DNA of 64,000 nt, from NCBI GenBank assembly GCA_964412375.1, contig CAYPOD010000009.1, positions 1 through 64,000 of the forward strand, read 5' to 3'. Of this stretch, positions 17,676 through 24,986 are shown piece by piece. The first letter of the stretch is position 1, and each line of letters starts with the position of its first letter. Position numbers and translations under genes: made by a program. This DNA comes from CADEDV01 sp964412375 (lineage in GTDB: Bacteria; Bacteroidota; Bacteroidia; Chitinophagales; Chitinophagaceae). The notes below the pieces were generated by a model. The model was given only the letters and a program-made list of their open reading frames with translations, was not told where the DNA came from and searched no databases.

Positions 17676-19019
17676 ATGGCGAATCGTTTACTATTGCTTT
17701 CGTTTATATTGCTTTTTACCAATGCACTGGCACAGCCAATTCTTTCACCCCGTGAGCAGGCCAAAGTGATTGATGAAATACTGGCCGATCGGTTGAATAA
17801 CCTGTTGCCCTCACTCATGAAAGAGACAGGTATGGATTGCTGGCTGCTCATCAGCGAAGAATACAACGAAGACCCCGTATTAAAAACCATGCTGCCGGCC
17901 ACCTGGATGTCGGCACGCCGCACTACCATGCTGCTTTTTTTCTATGATGAAAAAAAGCAGGCGGTTGAGAAACTGGCTATTGCCCGCTATAATGTGGGAG
18001 AAAGCATCAAAGCGGCATGGGACATGCAAAAATTTCCAGATCAGTGGGATGCGCTGGTCAATATTATTACAACAAGAAACCCGCAAAAGATCGGTATCAA
18101 TATCTCAGCAGATTTTGGCCATGCCAACGGAATGGATCATACCAATTATTTGCAACTGATAAAAATGCTGCCGCCGGTTTTTCAAAAGAAAGTGGTATCA
18201 GCAGAAAAATTGGCTGTGCGCTGGCTCGAAACAAGAACGGAAAGGGAAATGCAAATTTATCCGCAACTGGTATCTATCACTCATGCCATTATTGAAGAAG
18301 GCTTTTCAGAAAAAGTGATTACTCCGGGCATCAGCACCACGGATGATGTGGTCTGGTGGTTTCGTAAAAAAATAAATGAGCTTGGGCTTGATACCTGGTT
18401 TCATCCTTCGGTAGCCGTACAGCGCAGCGACAGCAGCAGTTTTGAACACCTGCGCAGTTTTTCCAACAGGCCAAAGGATGATGTGATCCGCCCCGGCGAC
18501 CTGTTGCATGTGGATATTGGTATCACCTACCTGCGTTTGAATACCGATTGCCAGCAACATGCCTATGTATTGTTACCCGGCGAAAAAGCACTGCCCGGTT
18601 ATTTGGAAAAAGCGTTTGCTACAGCCAACCGGGTGCAGGATATACTGACCGGACATTTCAAAAAAGGAAAAACGGGAAATCAAATACTGGCTGATGCGCT
18701 GGCCCAATGCAAAAACGAAAATTTACAGGCGGTCATCTATACGCATCCGTTAGGTTATCATGGTCATGCAGCAGGACCTACCATAGGTATGTGGGATAAC
18801 CAGGGAGTAGTTCCGGGATCTGGTGATCACCCGTTGTATGAACAGACCGCTTACTCCATCGAACTCAATGCCGCCACCTATATTCCGGAGTGGAAAAAAA
18901 GTATCCGCATCATGCTGGAAGAAGACGGCTATTTTGACCAACGGGGCTTTCGCTATATAAATGGAAGGCAACGACAGGTTCACCTGGTTCCCCGCCACAA
19001 GACCGCCATCGGGCAATAA
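17676..19019 (+). CDS. Secreted M24 (Xaa-Pro aminopeptidase-like) metallopeptidase
   Basis: 447-residue exported peptidase. The ATG at 17676 is chosen because it opens a clean signal peptide (MANRLLLLSFILLFTNALAQ), while the longer frame would begin inside the EamA gene. An N-terminal creatinase-like domain precedes the M24 pita-bread fold, which keeps the metal ligands: HVDIGITYLRLNTDC (two Asp), HPLGYHGHAAGP (His), SIELNA and MLEEDGYF (two Glu). It should cleave an N-terminal residue preceding proline in peptides in the periplasm. The fold and ligands are clear; the substrate is not. Confidence 0.88.
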   Translation: MANRLLLLSFILLFTNALAQPILSPREQAKVIDEILADRLNNLLPSLMKETGMDCWLLISEEYNEDPVLKTMLPATWMSARRTTMLLFFYDEKKQAVEKLAIARYNVGESIKAAWDMQKFPDQWDALVNIITTRNPQKIGINISADFGHANGMDHTNYLQLIKMLPPVFQKKVVSAEKLAVRWLETRTEREMQIYPQLVSITHAIIEEGFSEKVITPGISTTDDVVWWFRKKINELGLDTWFHPSVAVQRSDSSSFEHLRSFSNRPKDDVIRPGDLLHVDIGITYLRLNTDCQQHAYVLLPGEKALPGYLEKAFATANRVQDILTGHFKKGKTGNQILADALAQCKNENLQAVIYTHPLGYHGHAAGPTIGMWDNQGVVPGSGDHPLYEQTAYSIELNAATYIPEWKKSIRIMLEEDGYFDQRGFRYINGRQRQVHLVPRHKTAIGQ

Positions 19020-19054
19020 ACACTCTTATTAGCCACTCATCCAAAAAAGATTTG

Positions 19055-19088
19055 TTTGTCTGAAATTCTTTATCGTATATTTGCGATA
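19055..19088 (+). promoter_or_regulatory. ars promoter with overlapping ArsR-type operator
   Basis: A perfect -7 box TATATTTG at 19076-19083 has TTTG copies upstream (19051-19054, 19055-19058). An inverted repeat TATCG, 8 bp, CGATA (19071-19088) brackets the -7 box, so a bound ArsR dimer would block the polymerase. arsR starts at 19128. Confidence 0.65.
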
Positions 19089-19127
19089 TAAGATAGAAAA
19101 TAGCAAAAAACAAATTTCAAATTCCTG

Positions 19128-19460
19128 ATGGCTATCCACAAAAAAGAAGAGTTCAGCGCCAAAGAACAATCCCTTGCTGCCTTTGCCAAGGCCCTGAGCC
19201 ACCCGGCACGCATTGCCATATTGGGTGTGCTGGCCAAAAGAAACCAATGTATCTGTGGTGAAATAGTAGATGTGCTGCCACTGGCACAAAGTACCGTAAG
19301 CCAACACCTGAAAGAACTAAAAAATGCCGGTCTGGTTGATGGTGAAACAGATGGCCCCCGCAGTTGCTACTGCATCAACTGGAAAGCCTTTGAAAAATTC
19401 AATACTGATTTTAATTCCCTGTTTGAAAAACTGAAAGAACAAAATGCGAAATGCTGTTAA
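19128..19460 (+). CDS. arsR: ArsR-family arsenic-responsive repressor
   Basis: 110-residue winged-helix metalloregulator. The DNA-binding helix is LAQSTVSQHLKELKNAGLV. The sequence C41-I-C43 matches the CxC arsenite site of classical ArsR (CVC) at the start of the recognition region, and C80/C82 and the terminal C109-C110 may add thiol ligands. It should leave its operator when As(III) binds. It heads a cluster with arsM and arsC. Immediately upstream, a TATCG/CGATA palindrome overlaps a TATATTTG promoter box, giving a likely autoregulatory operator. Confidence 0.9.
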   Translation: MAIHKKEEFSAKEQSLAAFAKALSHPARIAILGVLAKRNQCICGEIVDVLPLAQSTVSQHLKELKNAGLVDGETDGPRSCYCINWKAFEKFNTDFNSLFEKLKEQNAKCC

Positions 19461-19491
19461 CCATTAAACCTTAACCTCCAAAAGTATAGTC

Positions 19492-20472
19492 ATGAAAATT
19501 ATTATCTCATCGCTGCTGTTGCTGGTAGTGGCCGCTGCAACAGCCCAGAAAAATAAAATTACAGCCCCACCTGCTTCAGGACATTACAAAAAGCTTAGTT
19601 CATTCGGTATTTCGCCAACAAAAGGAATGGAGGCATTCGATACGCTTCGGTTTGTGCTGGCAGCAGGAGAAACCAAAGTGGAGCATATTGAAAGAATTCC
19701 GGGCGGACCTTCAGCCAGGAAGAAAACAGCCCCGGAATCCAAATGCGATCCCGCAGCCTGTCAGCCCGGTGATCTCATCGGCAACGGACGAAAAAGAGAG
19801 CCGCACTATCTCAGCAAAGAGGAAAAATTTTTTATTCCTGATCCCCCGGCTAATAGTTCAGCACAAACCCGTGCGGAATTAGACTACCTGTTGCAGTTGC
19901 AGGGTCGTCGCAGCGCCGAAGACGAAAGAGCCTCTGCTTATTATGCCGGGGTTTATTACAGGCCTGGTGTGAAACCGGAGGATAAAGAGTATGCACGGTT
20001 TCAACGTAACCTGTTTCATATTGGCCGTTCCATCGGCACCTGGTTCAATGAAGATTCATTACCGGTTACGGCTAACCTGGTCGCCGGCGTATGGGAAGAT
20101 GCCAGCTATTACATATGGAAATACAAGAATTATTTTCTTCGTATCAGGCCTTATAAACTCGATACAAGAATCAATAATCTTGAAGAAACCAATTGGGCGG
20201 CCTATCCCAGTGGTCATGCGACCAATTCCTATGTGAATGCGTATCTCTTTTCGGAGTTATTACCGGAATTCAGTGCTTTCTTCATAAAAGACGCCTATGA
20301 TATGGCTCATTCAAGAGAGATCATCGGGGTGCATTATCCCAGCGATTCGGAAAGCGGTCGGGTGCTGGCTTACCAGTTAGTGAAAAGATTGCTGCAGGAT
20401 GACCAGTTCAAAAAAGATTTCGCAGCCGCCAAAAAAGAAATCAAAACCGTAAGAGCCACCAAAGGATTTTAA
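19492..20472 (+). CDS. Secreted PAP2 / class A acid phosphatase (PhoN-like) in the ars operon
   Basis: 326-residue exported protein with a signal peptide ending near TAQ (residue about 19). Residues 155-300 match class A non-specific acid phosphatases and vanadium haloperoxidases: KX6RP at 212-220 (KNYFLRIRP), PSGH at 239-242, and SRX3GXHX3D at 274-285 (SREIIGVHYPSD), so the catalytic His and vanadate/phosphate pocket appear intact. The 130-residue N-terminal extension contains two Cys (85, 90). It sits between arsR and arsM with short gaps (31 and 18 bp) and the same AAAA...TAGTC leader. An acid phosphatase is not a standard ars gene; arsenate is a phosphate analogue, so a link to arsenate is plausible but not shown. 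Confidence 0.88.
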   Translation: MKIIISSLLLLVVAAATAQKNKITAPPASGHYKKLSSFGISPTKGMEAFDTLRFVLAAGETKVEHIERIPGGPSARKKTAPESKCDPAACQPGDLIGNGRKREPHYLSKEEKFFIPDPPANSSAQTRAELDYLLQLQGRRSAEDERASAYYAGVYYRPGVKPEDKEYARFQRNLFHIGRSIGTWFNEDSLPVTANLVAGVWEDASYYIWKYKNYFLRIRPYKLDTRINNLEETNWAAYPSGHATNSYVNAYLFSELLPEFSAFFIKDAYDMAHSREIIGVHYPSDSESGRVLAYQLVKRLLQDDQFKKDFAAAKKEIKTVRATKGF

Positions 20473-20490
20473 ACTTCAAAAACAATAGTC

Positions 20491-21345
20491 ATGAACAATG
20501 AAACGCAATTAAAGGAGCTGGTAAAACAGAAATACAGCGAGATTGCTTTACAGGAAAAAACAGTGAACCAGTCTTCCTGCTGCGGTGCCACCGCCTGCTG
20601 CGGCGATGATGTCTATAACATTATGGCCGATGATTACACAAAACTAGAAGGTTATAATCCCGATGCCGACCTGGGATTGGGTTGCGGCCTTCCCACCGAA
20701 TTTGCAAAGATCAAAGAAGGCGATACCGTAATAGACCTGGGCAGCGGGGCCGGCAATGATGCCTTTGTGGCCCGGAAGATCGTGGGTGAAAAAGGAAGGG
20801 TGATCGGTATTGATTTCACCGAAGCCATGATCGAAAAAGCCATAGCCAACGCAGATAAACTTGGTTTCAACAACGTGGAGTTCCGGCAGGGAGATATTGA
20901 GAGCATGCCGGTGACGGCCAATAAAGCCGATGTGATTGTGAGCAATTGTGTGCTGAATCTGGTTCCTAACAAACACAAAGTATTCAGTGAAATTCACCGG
21001 GTGCTGAAACCCGGGGCCCATTTCTCCATTTCCGATATTGTGCTGGAAGGCGAACTGCCGGAGAAATGGAGAACCGTGGCAGAGATGTATGCCGGCTGCA
21101 TTTCTGGTGCTATTCAAAAGAAAGATTACCTCGGTATCATTGAAGAAGCCGGGTTTACAAATATCACCGTGCAAAAAGATAAAACCATCGCCGTGCCGGA
21201 TGAAATATTGAAGAATTATTTCAGCGATGAGGAAATAAATTCTTTTAAGAATAGCAATACAAGAATCACAAGCATTACTGTGTATGCTGAAAAACCAGCC
21301 AAAGACAGCCGTAATTGTTGCGAACCGGGCAGCGGTTGTTGCTGA
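20491..21345 (+). CDS. arsM: Arsenite S-adenosylmethionine methyltransferase
   Basis: 284-residue SAM-dependent enzyme that methylates arsenite to mono-, di- and volatile trimethylated products. Motif I of the SAM site is VIDLGSGAGNDAF (about residues 80-92). Cysteines that fit the As(III) site are C65 (LGCGLP), C153 (SNCVLNLV) and C203 (YAGCISG). Extra Cys pairs lie near the N-terminus (C30-C31, C36-C37) and at the very end (C277-C278, C283-C284), as in many bacterial ArsM proteins. The gene is 18 bp after the phosphatase gene, with the leader CAAAAACAATAGTC that matches the leader of that gene. Confidence 0.94.
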   Translation: MNNETQLKELVKQKYSEIALQEKTVNQSSCCGATACCGDDVYNIMADDYTKLEGYNPDADLGLGCGLPTEFAKIKEGDTVIDLGSGAGNDAFVARKIVGEKGRVIGIDFTEAMIEKAIANADKLGFNNVEFRQGDIESMPVTANKADVIVSNCVLNLVPNKHKVFSEIHRVLKPGAHFSISDIVLEGELPEKWRTVAEMYAGCISGAIQKKDYLGIIEEAGFTNITVQKDKTIAVPDEILKNYFSDEEINSFKNSNTRITSITVYAEKPAKDSRNCCEPGSGCC

Positions 21346-21382
21346 TACGTCTCTATATTTTATAACCATAAAAAGTAAAGCC

Positions 21383-21460
21383 ATGAAAGTAAACATGAAC
21401 CAGTACAACGATCCCGGAACGGGTTGTTGTGGCGGCCTGACCGACTTCGGTTGCTGCTAA
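21383..21460 (+). CDS. 25-residue Cys-rich microprotein of the ars operon
   Basis: Very short ORF of 25 residues, MKVNMNQYNDPGTG followed by CCGG, LTDFG and a terminal CC. It lies 37 bp after arsM and starts after an A-rich leader (ATAAAAAGTAAAGCC) like those of arsM and the phosphatase gene. It has no signal peptide. The paired Cys at both ends could bind a soft metal such as As(III). The ORF is short and no homology was checked, but the leader, the spacing and the Cys bias argue that it is translated. Confidence 0.6.
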   Translation: MKVNMNQYNDPGTGCCGGLTDFGCC

Positions 21461-21464
21461 AAAC

Positions 21465-21502
21465 AAAAGCATGTCGCGGTTCATCGCCGTGGCATGCTTT
21501 TT
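21465..21502 (+). terminator. Strong hairpin/terminator between the microprotein and arsC
   Basis: Two 15-base arms (21465-21479 and 21487-21501) pair fully in RNA, with two G-U wobbles, around a 7-base loop. The A-tract before and the T-tract after make it a terminator-like hairpin in either direction. arsC starts 13 bases after it. Confidence 0.8.
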
Positions 21503-21514
21503 AAAAACATATTT

Positions 21515-21910
21515 ATGAAAAAGAAATTACTCTTTGTCTGCATTGAAAACTCCAACCGCTCCCAGATGAGCCAGGCATTTGCGAATATGCTTGGCGGGGA
21601 GAATGTGGAAGCCTATAGTTCCGGCTCACGGCCTTCCGGAAAAATAAATCCGAAAGCCATTGCCGCCATGAAAGAGCTGGGTTATGATCTCACAACGCAT
21701 CATTCCAAATCATTGGATGAAGTGAAAGCATTTGCCCCCTTTGATGCTGTGGTCACCATGGGTTGTGGTGATGCCTGTCCCTGGATGCCGGCCAAACAAT
21801 TCATTGACTGGCAGATACCCGATCCAAGGGAAATGAATGAAGACGATTTCCGGAAAGTGAGGGACTTGATAAGAGATAAAGTAAACAACCTGCTCGCTTC
21901 ATTTGTATAA
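21515..21910 (+). CDS. arsC: Arsenate reductase, low-molecular-weight phosphatase type
   Basis: 131-residue thioredoxin-linked-type arsenate reductase. The phosphatase P-loop CX5R is C9-IENSN-R15 followed by S16, and the redox Cys C84 and C88 lie in TMGCGDACP. A DPRE segment (residues 103-106) provides the general acid region. ATG at 21515 is chosen because the earlier start at 21494 lies inside the terminator hairpin and would add seven atypical residues. The product As(III) would be the substrate of ArsM. No efflux pump follows; the next gene is unrelated. Confidence 0.92.
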   Translation: MKKKLLFVCIENSNRSQMSQAFANMLGGENVEAYSSGSRPSGKINPKAIAAMKELGYDLTTHHSKSLDEVKAFAPFDAVVTMGCGDACPWMPAKQFIDWQIPDPREMNEDDFRKVRDLIRDKVNNLLASFV

Positions 21911-21959
21911 AAAGAGGTATTATTTGTCTAATTAACCCGGGGTAGTGTCTCGGTTTGAA

Positions 21960-22070
21960 ATGTTGCCACAAACCAGCCTGCCGGTAGGCAGGGGCACAAA
22001 GGCACGTAGGAACACCAAGTGTTCTTTGTAAATACTTAGTGACTTAGAGTCTTCGCGGCATATATTTTTA
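21960..22070. repeat. Palindromic intergenic repeat with GC-rich core
   Basis: CCTGCC GGTA GGCAGG at 21977-21992 is followed by AACAC CAA GTGTT and by degenerate TTAGTGACTTAG-like words, ending near GCGGC that pairs loosely with GCCAC at the left. It resembles the dispersed repeats common in Bacteroidota and has no coding potential. Confidence 0.5.
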
Positions 22071-22142
22071 AAATTTTGAAACGGGTACACTACCGTACCC
22101 GGACATATAGACGAAATCAGGAAAATTTTCTAATCTTTGTGA

Positions 22143-22805
22143 GTGCTAAAACAAATTTCGGCTACCGAAAAAATTATTTTATTATTTGCAGCAGCAATAG
22201 TTTCTACTGGCGCCGTCCTGTATTTTTCAAATATAAGTGCTTTTCACTGGTTTGTAATGGAAGATGGTATCGTTGAATGGCTGACGGTAGCGGGATTAAT
22301 AACCACTGCAATAGTTTGCTTTCACCGGTTGGTATTCTTTTTCCGCAGGAAAACGACACTGTTTCTTTTTGTGACGCTGGGACTGGGGCTGGCTATGGTT
22401 TTTGTTGCCGGGGAGGAAATTTCCTGGGGACAGCGCATTTTTAATTTTAAATCACCCGATTATTTTTTAAAAAATAATTCCCAGCAGGAAACGAACATTC
22501 ACAATCTCATTTTTAAAGGGATACGCATAAACAAGGCGATTTTCACTTATTTACTGATGGGCACACTGGCACTATATCTCCTGGTATTGCCCGTCTTGTT
22601 TAATAAACATAAAGGAATTAACAGAATAATTAATTCCTGCGGAATACCTGTTGCAAGAGCTTACCAGGTAATTGCTTTTGTTGTTGCTTTAGGATTAACC
22701 TCCTGCATTCCGCATGGAAAAAGCCCCGAATTGCTGGAATGCTGCGGGGTTTTGTTGTTTTACCTGGTTGTCAGGTTTCCTCAAAACAAGGCTACGTTCC
22801 GATAA
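22143..22805 (+). CDS. Multi-pass membrane protein with GEEISWGQRIF motif
   Basis: 220-residue integral membrane protein with about six hydrophobic segments. A conserved-looking motif, AGEEISWGQRIFNF, sits on a loop after the third segment (near residue 86-100). I recognise this motif from uncharacterised bacterial membrane proteins but cannot assign a reaction. The start is a GTG at 22143 because no ATG precedes the first membrane segment; an internal ATG would remove that segment. The upstream gap of 232 bp is filled by a palindromic repeat, so the gene is not part of the ars operon. Clean frame, no frameshift. Confidence 0.68.
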   Translation: MLKQISATEKIILLFAAAIVSTGAVLYFSNISAFHWFVMEDGIVEWLTVAGLITTAIVCFHRLVFFFRRKTTLFLFVTLGLGLAMVFVAGEEISWGQRIFNFKSPDYFLKNNSQQETNIHNLIFKGIRINKAIFTYLLMGTLALYLLVLPVLFNKHKGINRIINSCGIPVARAYQVIAFVVALGLTSCIPHGKSPELLECCGVLLFYLVVRFPQNKATFR

Positions 22806-22845
22806 AAATTTTTTGAGCGAAGAATAAAAGCCGGGAAAACTAGCA

Positions 22846-23313
22846 TCATTCAGCAGTTACTATTTTTTTGATAAGCACTACCTGGCCAAGATGATAATGT
22901 ATATGCTCTGCAATTCCCTGCAGGTTGCGAAACCAGGTTCCGTATTTTTCATCAATAAAAATTTCTGATAGCCTGCTATCGGGCAAGGCTTCAACCAGCT
23001 GAGCAAAAATTTCGGCATCAGTCCATGTTTTTTGCAGCAAATTCTCCCAATCCTCTTGCGACTGTATGGGAGGGAGGTTAAAACTATAAGCATCTTTGGC
23101 TTCCAGCGGCCCGCCCTGCAGCACCTTTGTCACAGCAGCAATATAATAATGCATGTGATAAACAAGCACAGCAATCGTATTGAACGAATGAACTTTTTCG
23201 GTGGCTTGCTGCCAGCTAATACCCGTAACCGTTTCTTTCAGGTTTACAGAAGTCCAGTTTCCCCCGAAGTGTGCATCACGGATATGTTTGGCAATCTGGC
23301 TGGTTGTGGTCAT
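22846..23313 (-). CDS. DinB/DUF1572-like protein
   Basis: 155-residue protein with the features of the DinB four-helix-bundle superfamily: an early segment FNTIAVLVYHMHYYIAAVTKVLQG, a middle tryptophan-rich part, and LQGIAEHIHYHLGQVVLIKKI at the end. The His residues in VYHMHYY and EHIHYHLGQ are where the family places its metal ligands. These proteins often act in thiol-linked transferase or stress roles; the actual reaction is unknown. It is divergent from the FabH-like gene. Confidence 0.78.
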   Translation of the reverse strand: MTTTSQIAKHIRDAHFGGNWTSVNLKETVTGISWQQATEKVHSFNTIAVLVYHMHYYIAAVTKVLQGGPLEAKDAYSFNLPPIQSQEDWENLLQKTWTDAEIFAQLVEALPDSRLSEIFIDEKYGTWFRNLQGIAEHIHYHLGQVVLIKKIVTAE

Positions 23314-23373
23314 TGTAAATTGATTGAATATTACTTCTTATATCACAAGCTTGTCTAAAAACTACAACTATTT

Positions 23374-23414
23374 CAACTGAAACAGTTGTGATTTATGTAC
23401 ATTTCCTATCTTTC
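23374..23414 (+). promoter_or_regulatory. Operator-like palindrome and -7-like box before fabH
   Basis: CAACTG AAA CAGTTG (23374-23388) is a perfect palindrome. TATCTTTC at 23407-23414 resembles the Bacteroidota -7 element, with TTG at the palindrome's right end in -33 position (18-bp spacer). The start codon is at 23433. Confidence 0.45.
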
Positions 23415-23432
23415 TTTTCTTAAACACCTGCT

Positions 23433-24482
23433 ATGTACCGATCAAAGATAGCCGGAATCGGCATGTACGTCCCGGCCAATGTGGTGACGAATAATGACCT
23501 GCTCAAATACATGGACACCAGTGATGAATGGATACAGGAAAGGACCGGTATCAAAGAACGCCGCTATGCCCATCGCACCAACGAAACCACCACCACCATG
23601 GGTGTGGAGGCTGCCAAAATCGCTATTGAAAGAGCCGGGATCACCCCACAGGATATAGATTTCATTGTTTTCGCCACGCTAAGCCCAGACTATTATTTTC
23701 CCGGTTGCGGGGTGTTGCTGCAAAGAGCCATGCAAATGAAAGATGTTGGAGCCCTCGATGTCCGTAACCAATGCAGCGGGTTTGTGTATGCTCTTAGTGT
23801 TGCTGATCAGTTTATCAAAACCGGGATGTATAAGAATATCCTGGTGGTGGGGGCTGAGAAACATTCTTTTGGTCTTGATTTCAGCACAAGAGGCAGAAAT
23901 GTATCGGTGATATTCGGCGATGGCGCCGGCGCAGTGGTGCTGCAACCTGTTGAAGGCGATGGAAAGGGAATCCTTTCAACTCATTTGCACAGTGATGGCA
24001 ATAATGCGGAGATACTGGCCATGTACAACCCCGGTACACATGCCAATCACTGGACAGAACAAAAGCTGGCAGATTTTGACGAAGCAGAAATCGGAGAAAT
24101 GTTTATGAGCCATACCATGATTGACAACGCACAAAATTTTCCATTCATGGACGGCCCCTCTGTTTTTAAGGTGGCAGTTGAAAAGTTTCCTGCGGTAATT
24201 ATAGAAGCATTGACGGTAAACGGACTTCAGACCTCGGATATTTCACTCTTGATACCACACCAGGCCAATTTGCGCATCAGCCAGTTTGTGCAAAAGAAAC
24301 TGGGATTAAGCGACAACCAGGTGTATAACAATATCCAGAAATTTGGCAACACCACTGCCGCTTCTGTGCCGATTGCCCTTTGCGAAGCATGGGAGCAGGG
24401 AAAAGTGAAACCCGGTGACCTGGTTTGCCTGGCCGCATTTGGCAGCGGCTTCACCTGGGCCAGCGCATTAATAAGATGGTAA
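23433..24482 (+). CDS. fabH: 3-oxoacyl-ACP synthase III family protein (FabH-like)
   Basis: 349-residue thiolase-fold condensing enzyme with a complete Cys-His-Asn triad: C114 in RNQCSGF, H276 in IPHQANL, and N306 in KFGNTTAAS. The enzyme starts fatty acid synthesis by joining an acyl-CoA primer to malonyl-ACP. It stands alone rather than in a fab/pls cluster, so it may be an additional paralogue with a special primer. Upstream lies a perfect palindrome CAACTG-AAA-CAGTTG at 23374-23388 near the -33 position and a TATCTTTC box at 23407-23414, suggesting regulation. ATG 18 bases after that box. Confidence 0.92.
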   Translation: MYRSKIAGIGMYVPANVVTNNDLLKYMDTSDEWIQERTGIKERRYAHRTNETTTTMGVEAAKIAIERAGITPQDIDFIVFATLSPDYYFPGCGVLLQRAMQMKDVGALDVRNQCSGFVYALSVADQFIKTGMYKNILVVGAEKHSFGLDFSTRGRNVSVIFGDGAGAVVLQPVEGDGKGILSTHLHSDGNNAEILAMYNPGTHANHWTEQKLADFDEAEIGEMFMSHTMIDNAQNFPFMDGPSVFKVAVEKFPAVIIEALTVNGLQTSDISLLIPHQANLRISQFVQKKLGLSDNQVYNNIQKFGNTTAASVPIALCEAWEQGKVKPGDLVCLAAFGSGFTWASALIRW

Positions 24483-24551
24483 TTTGTGTAAAGATGAAAC
24501 AACTATCATCTGAAGGATGCCATCTTTGTGGTGAAATAAACGGCGTAAAAA

Positions 24552-24983
24552 ATGAATAAGATTTATTGGACATTAGCCTTACTTTTTTGCACTATGGCTG
24601 CCGCGGCACAGGATAACTGGAAGATTAAGCTCAACGGGAAATTGTTGCTGACCAGTTCAGCAGAAGACAGAAATGCCAATTCAAAAAAAATAAAAGCATC
24701 CGAACTGAACAGTGATACCGGCACCCTCGATGTGTTGTATAAAGAAACAAAACCGCAGGCCGGCTGGAAACGGCTCTTGACCTTTGTTGACGAAAACGAT
24801 CATGAGCAACTTCGCAAAGACAGTGTAATCGCACAGACAAGAGTAAAAGCAGCAACACTGAAGGAGCTTTTTGCTGGTAAAAAGAAAATAAGCATCTACA
24901 CCTTTTCTCTTCCGACAGACCCGGAACTGGCTGCCCGGGTTCGTGTCCGCCGCGTACATTTGTGTACACTGGAGCTGGAGTAA
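24552..24983 (+). CDS. Secreted protein of unknown function
   Basis: 143-residue exported protein with a signal peptide (MNKIYWTLALLFCTMAAAAQ). The mature part starts DNWKIKLNGKLLLTSS and ends RRVHLCTLELE, with alternating beta-like segments, one clear Cys and no other recognised motif. It ends four bases before the lipid kinase start, so the two may be cotranscribed. I do not recognise the family; a role at the envelope is possible given the signal peptide and the lipid-related neighbours. Confidence 0.72.
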   Translation: MNKIYWTLALLFCTMAAAAQDNWKIKLNGKLLLTSSAEDRNANSKKIKASELNSDTGTLDVLYKETKPQAGWKRLLTFVDENDHEQLRKDSVIAQTRVKAATLKELFAGKKKISIYTFSLPTDPELAARVRVRRVHLCTLELE

Positions 24984-24986
24984 TCA

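Noticed and set aside
22846..23313. Reading the DinB-like gene as a true DinB nuclease or DNA-damage gene
   Set aside because: Only the helical superfamily and His residues are seen; the name DinB does not imply polymerase or SOS function.
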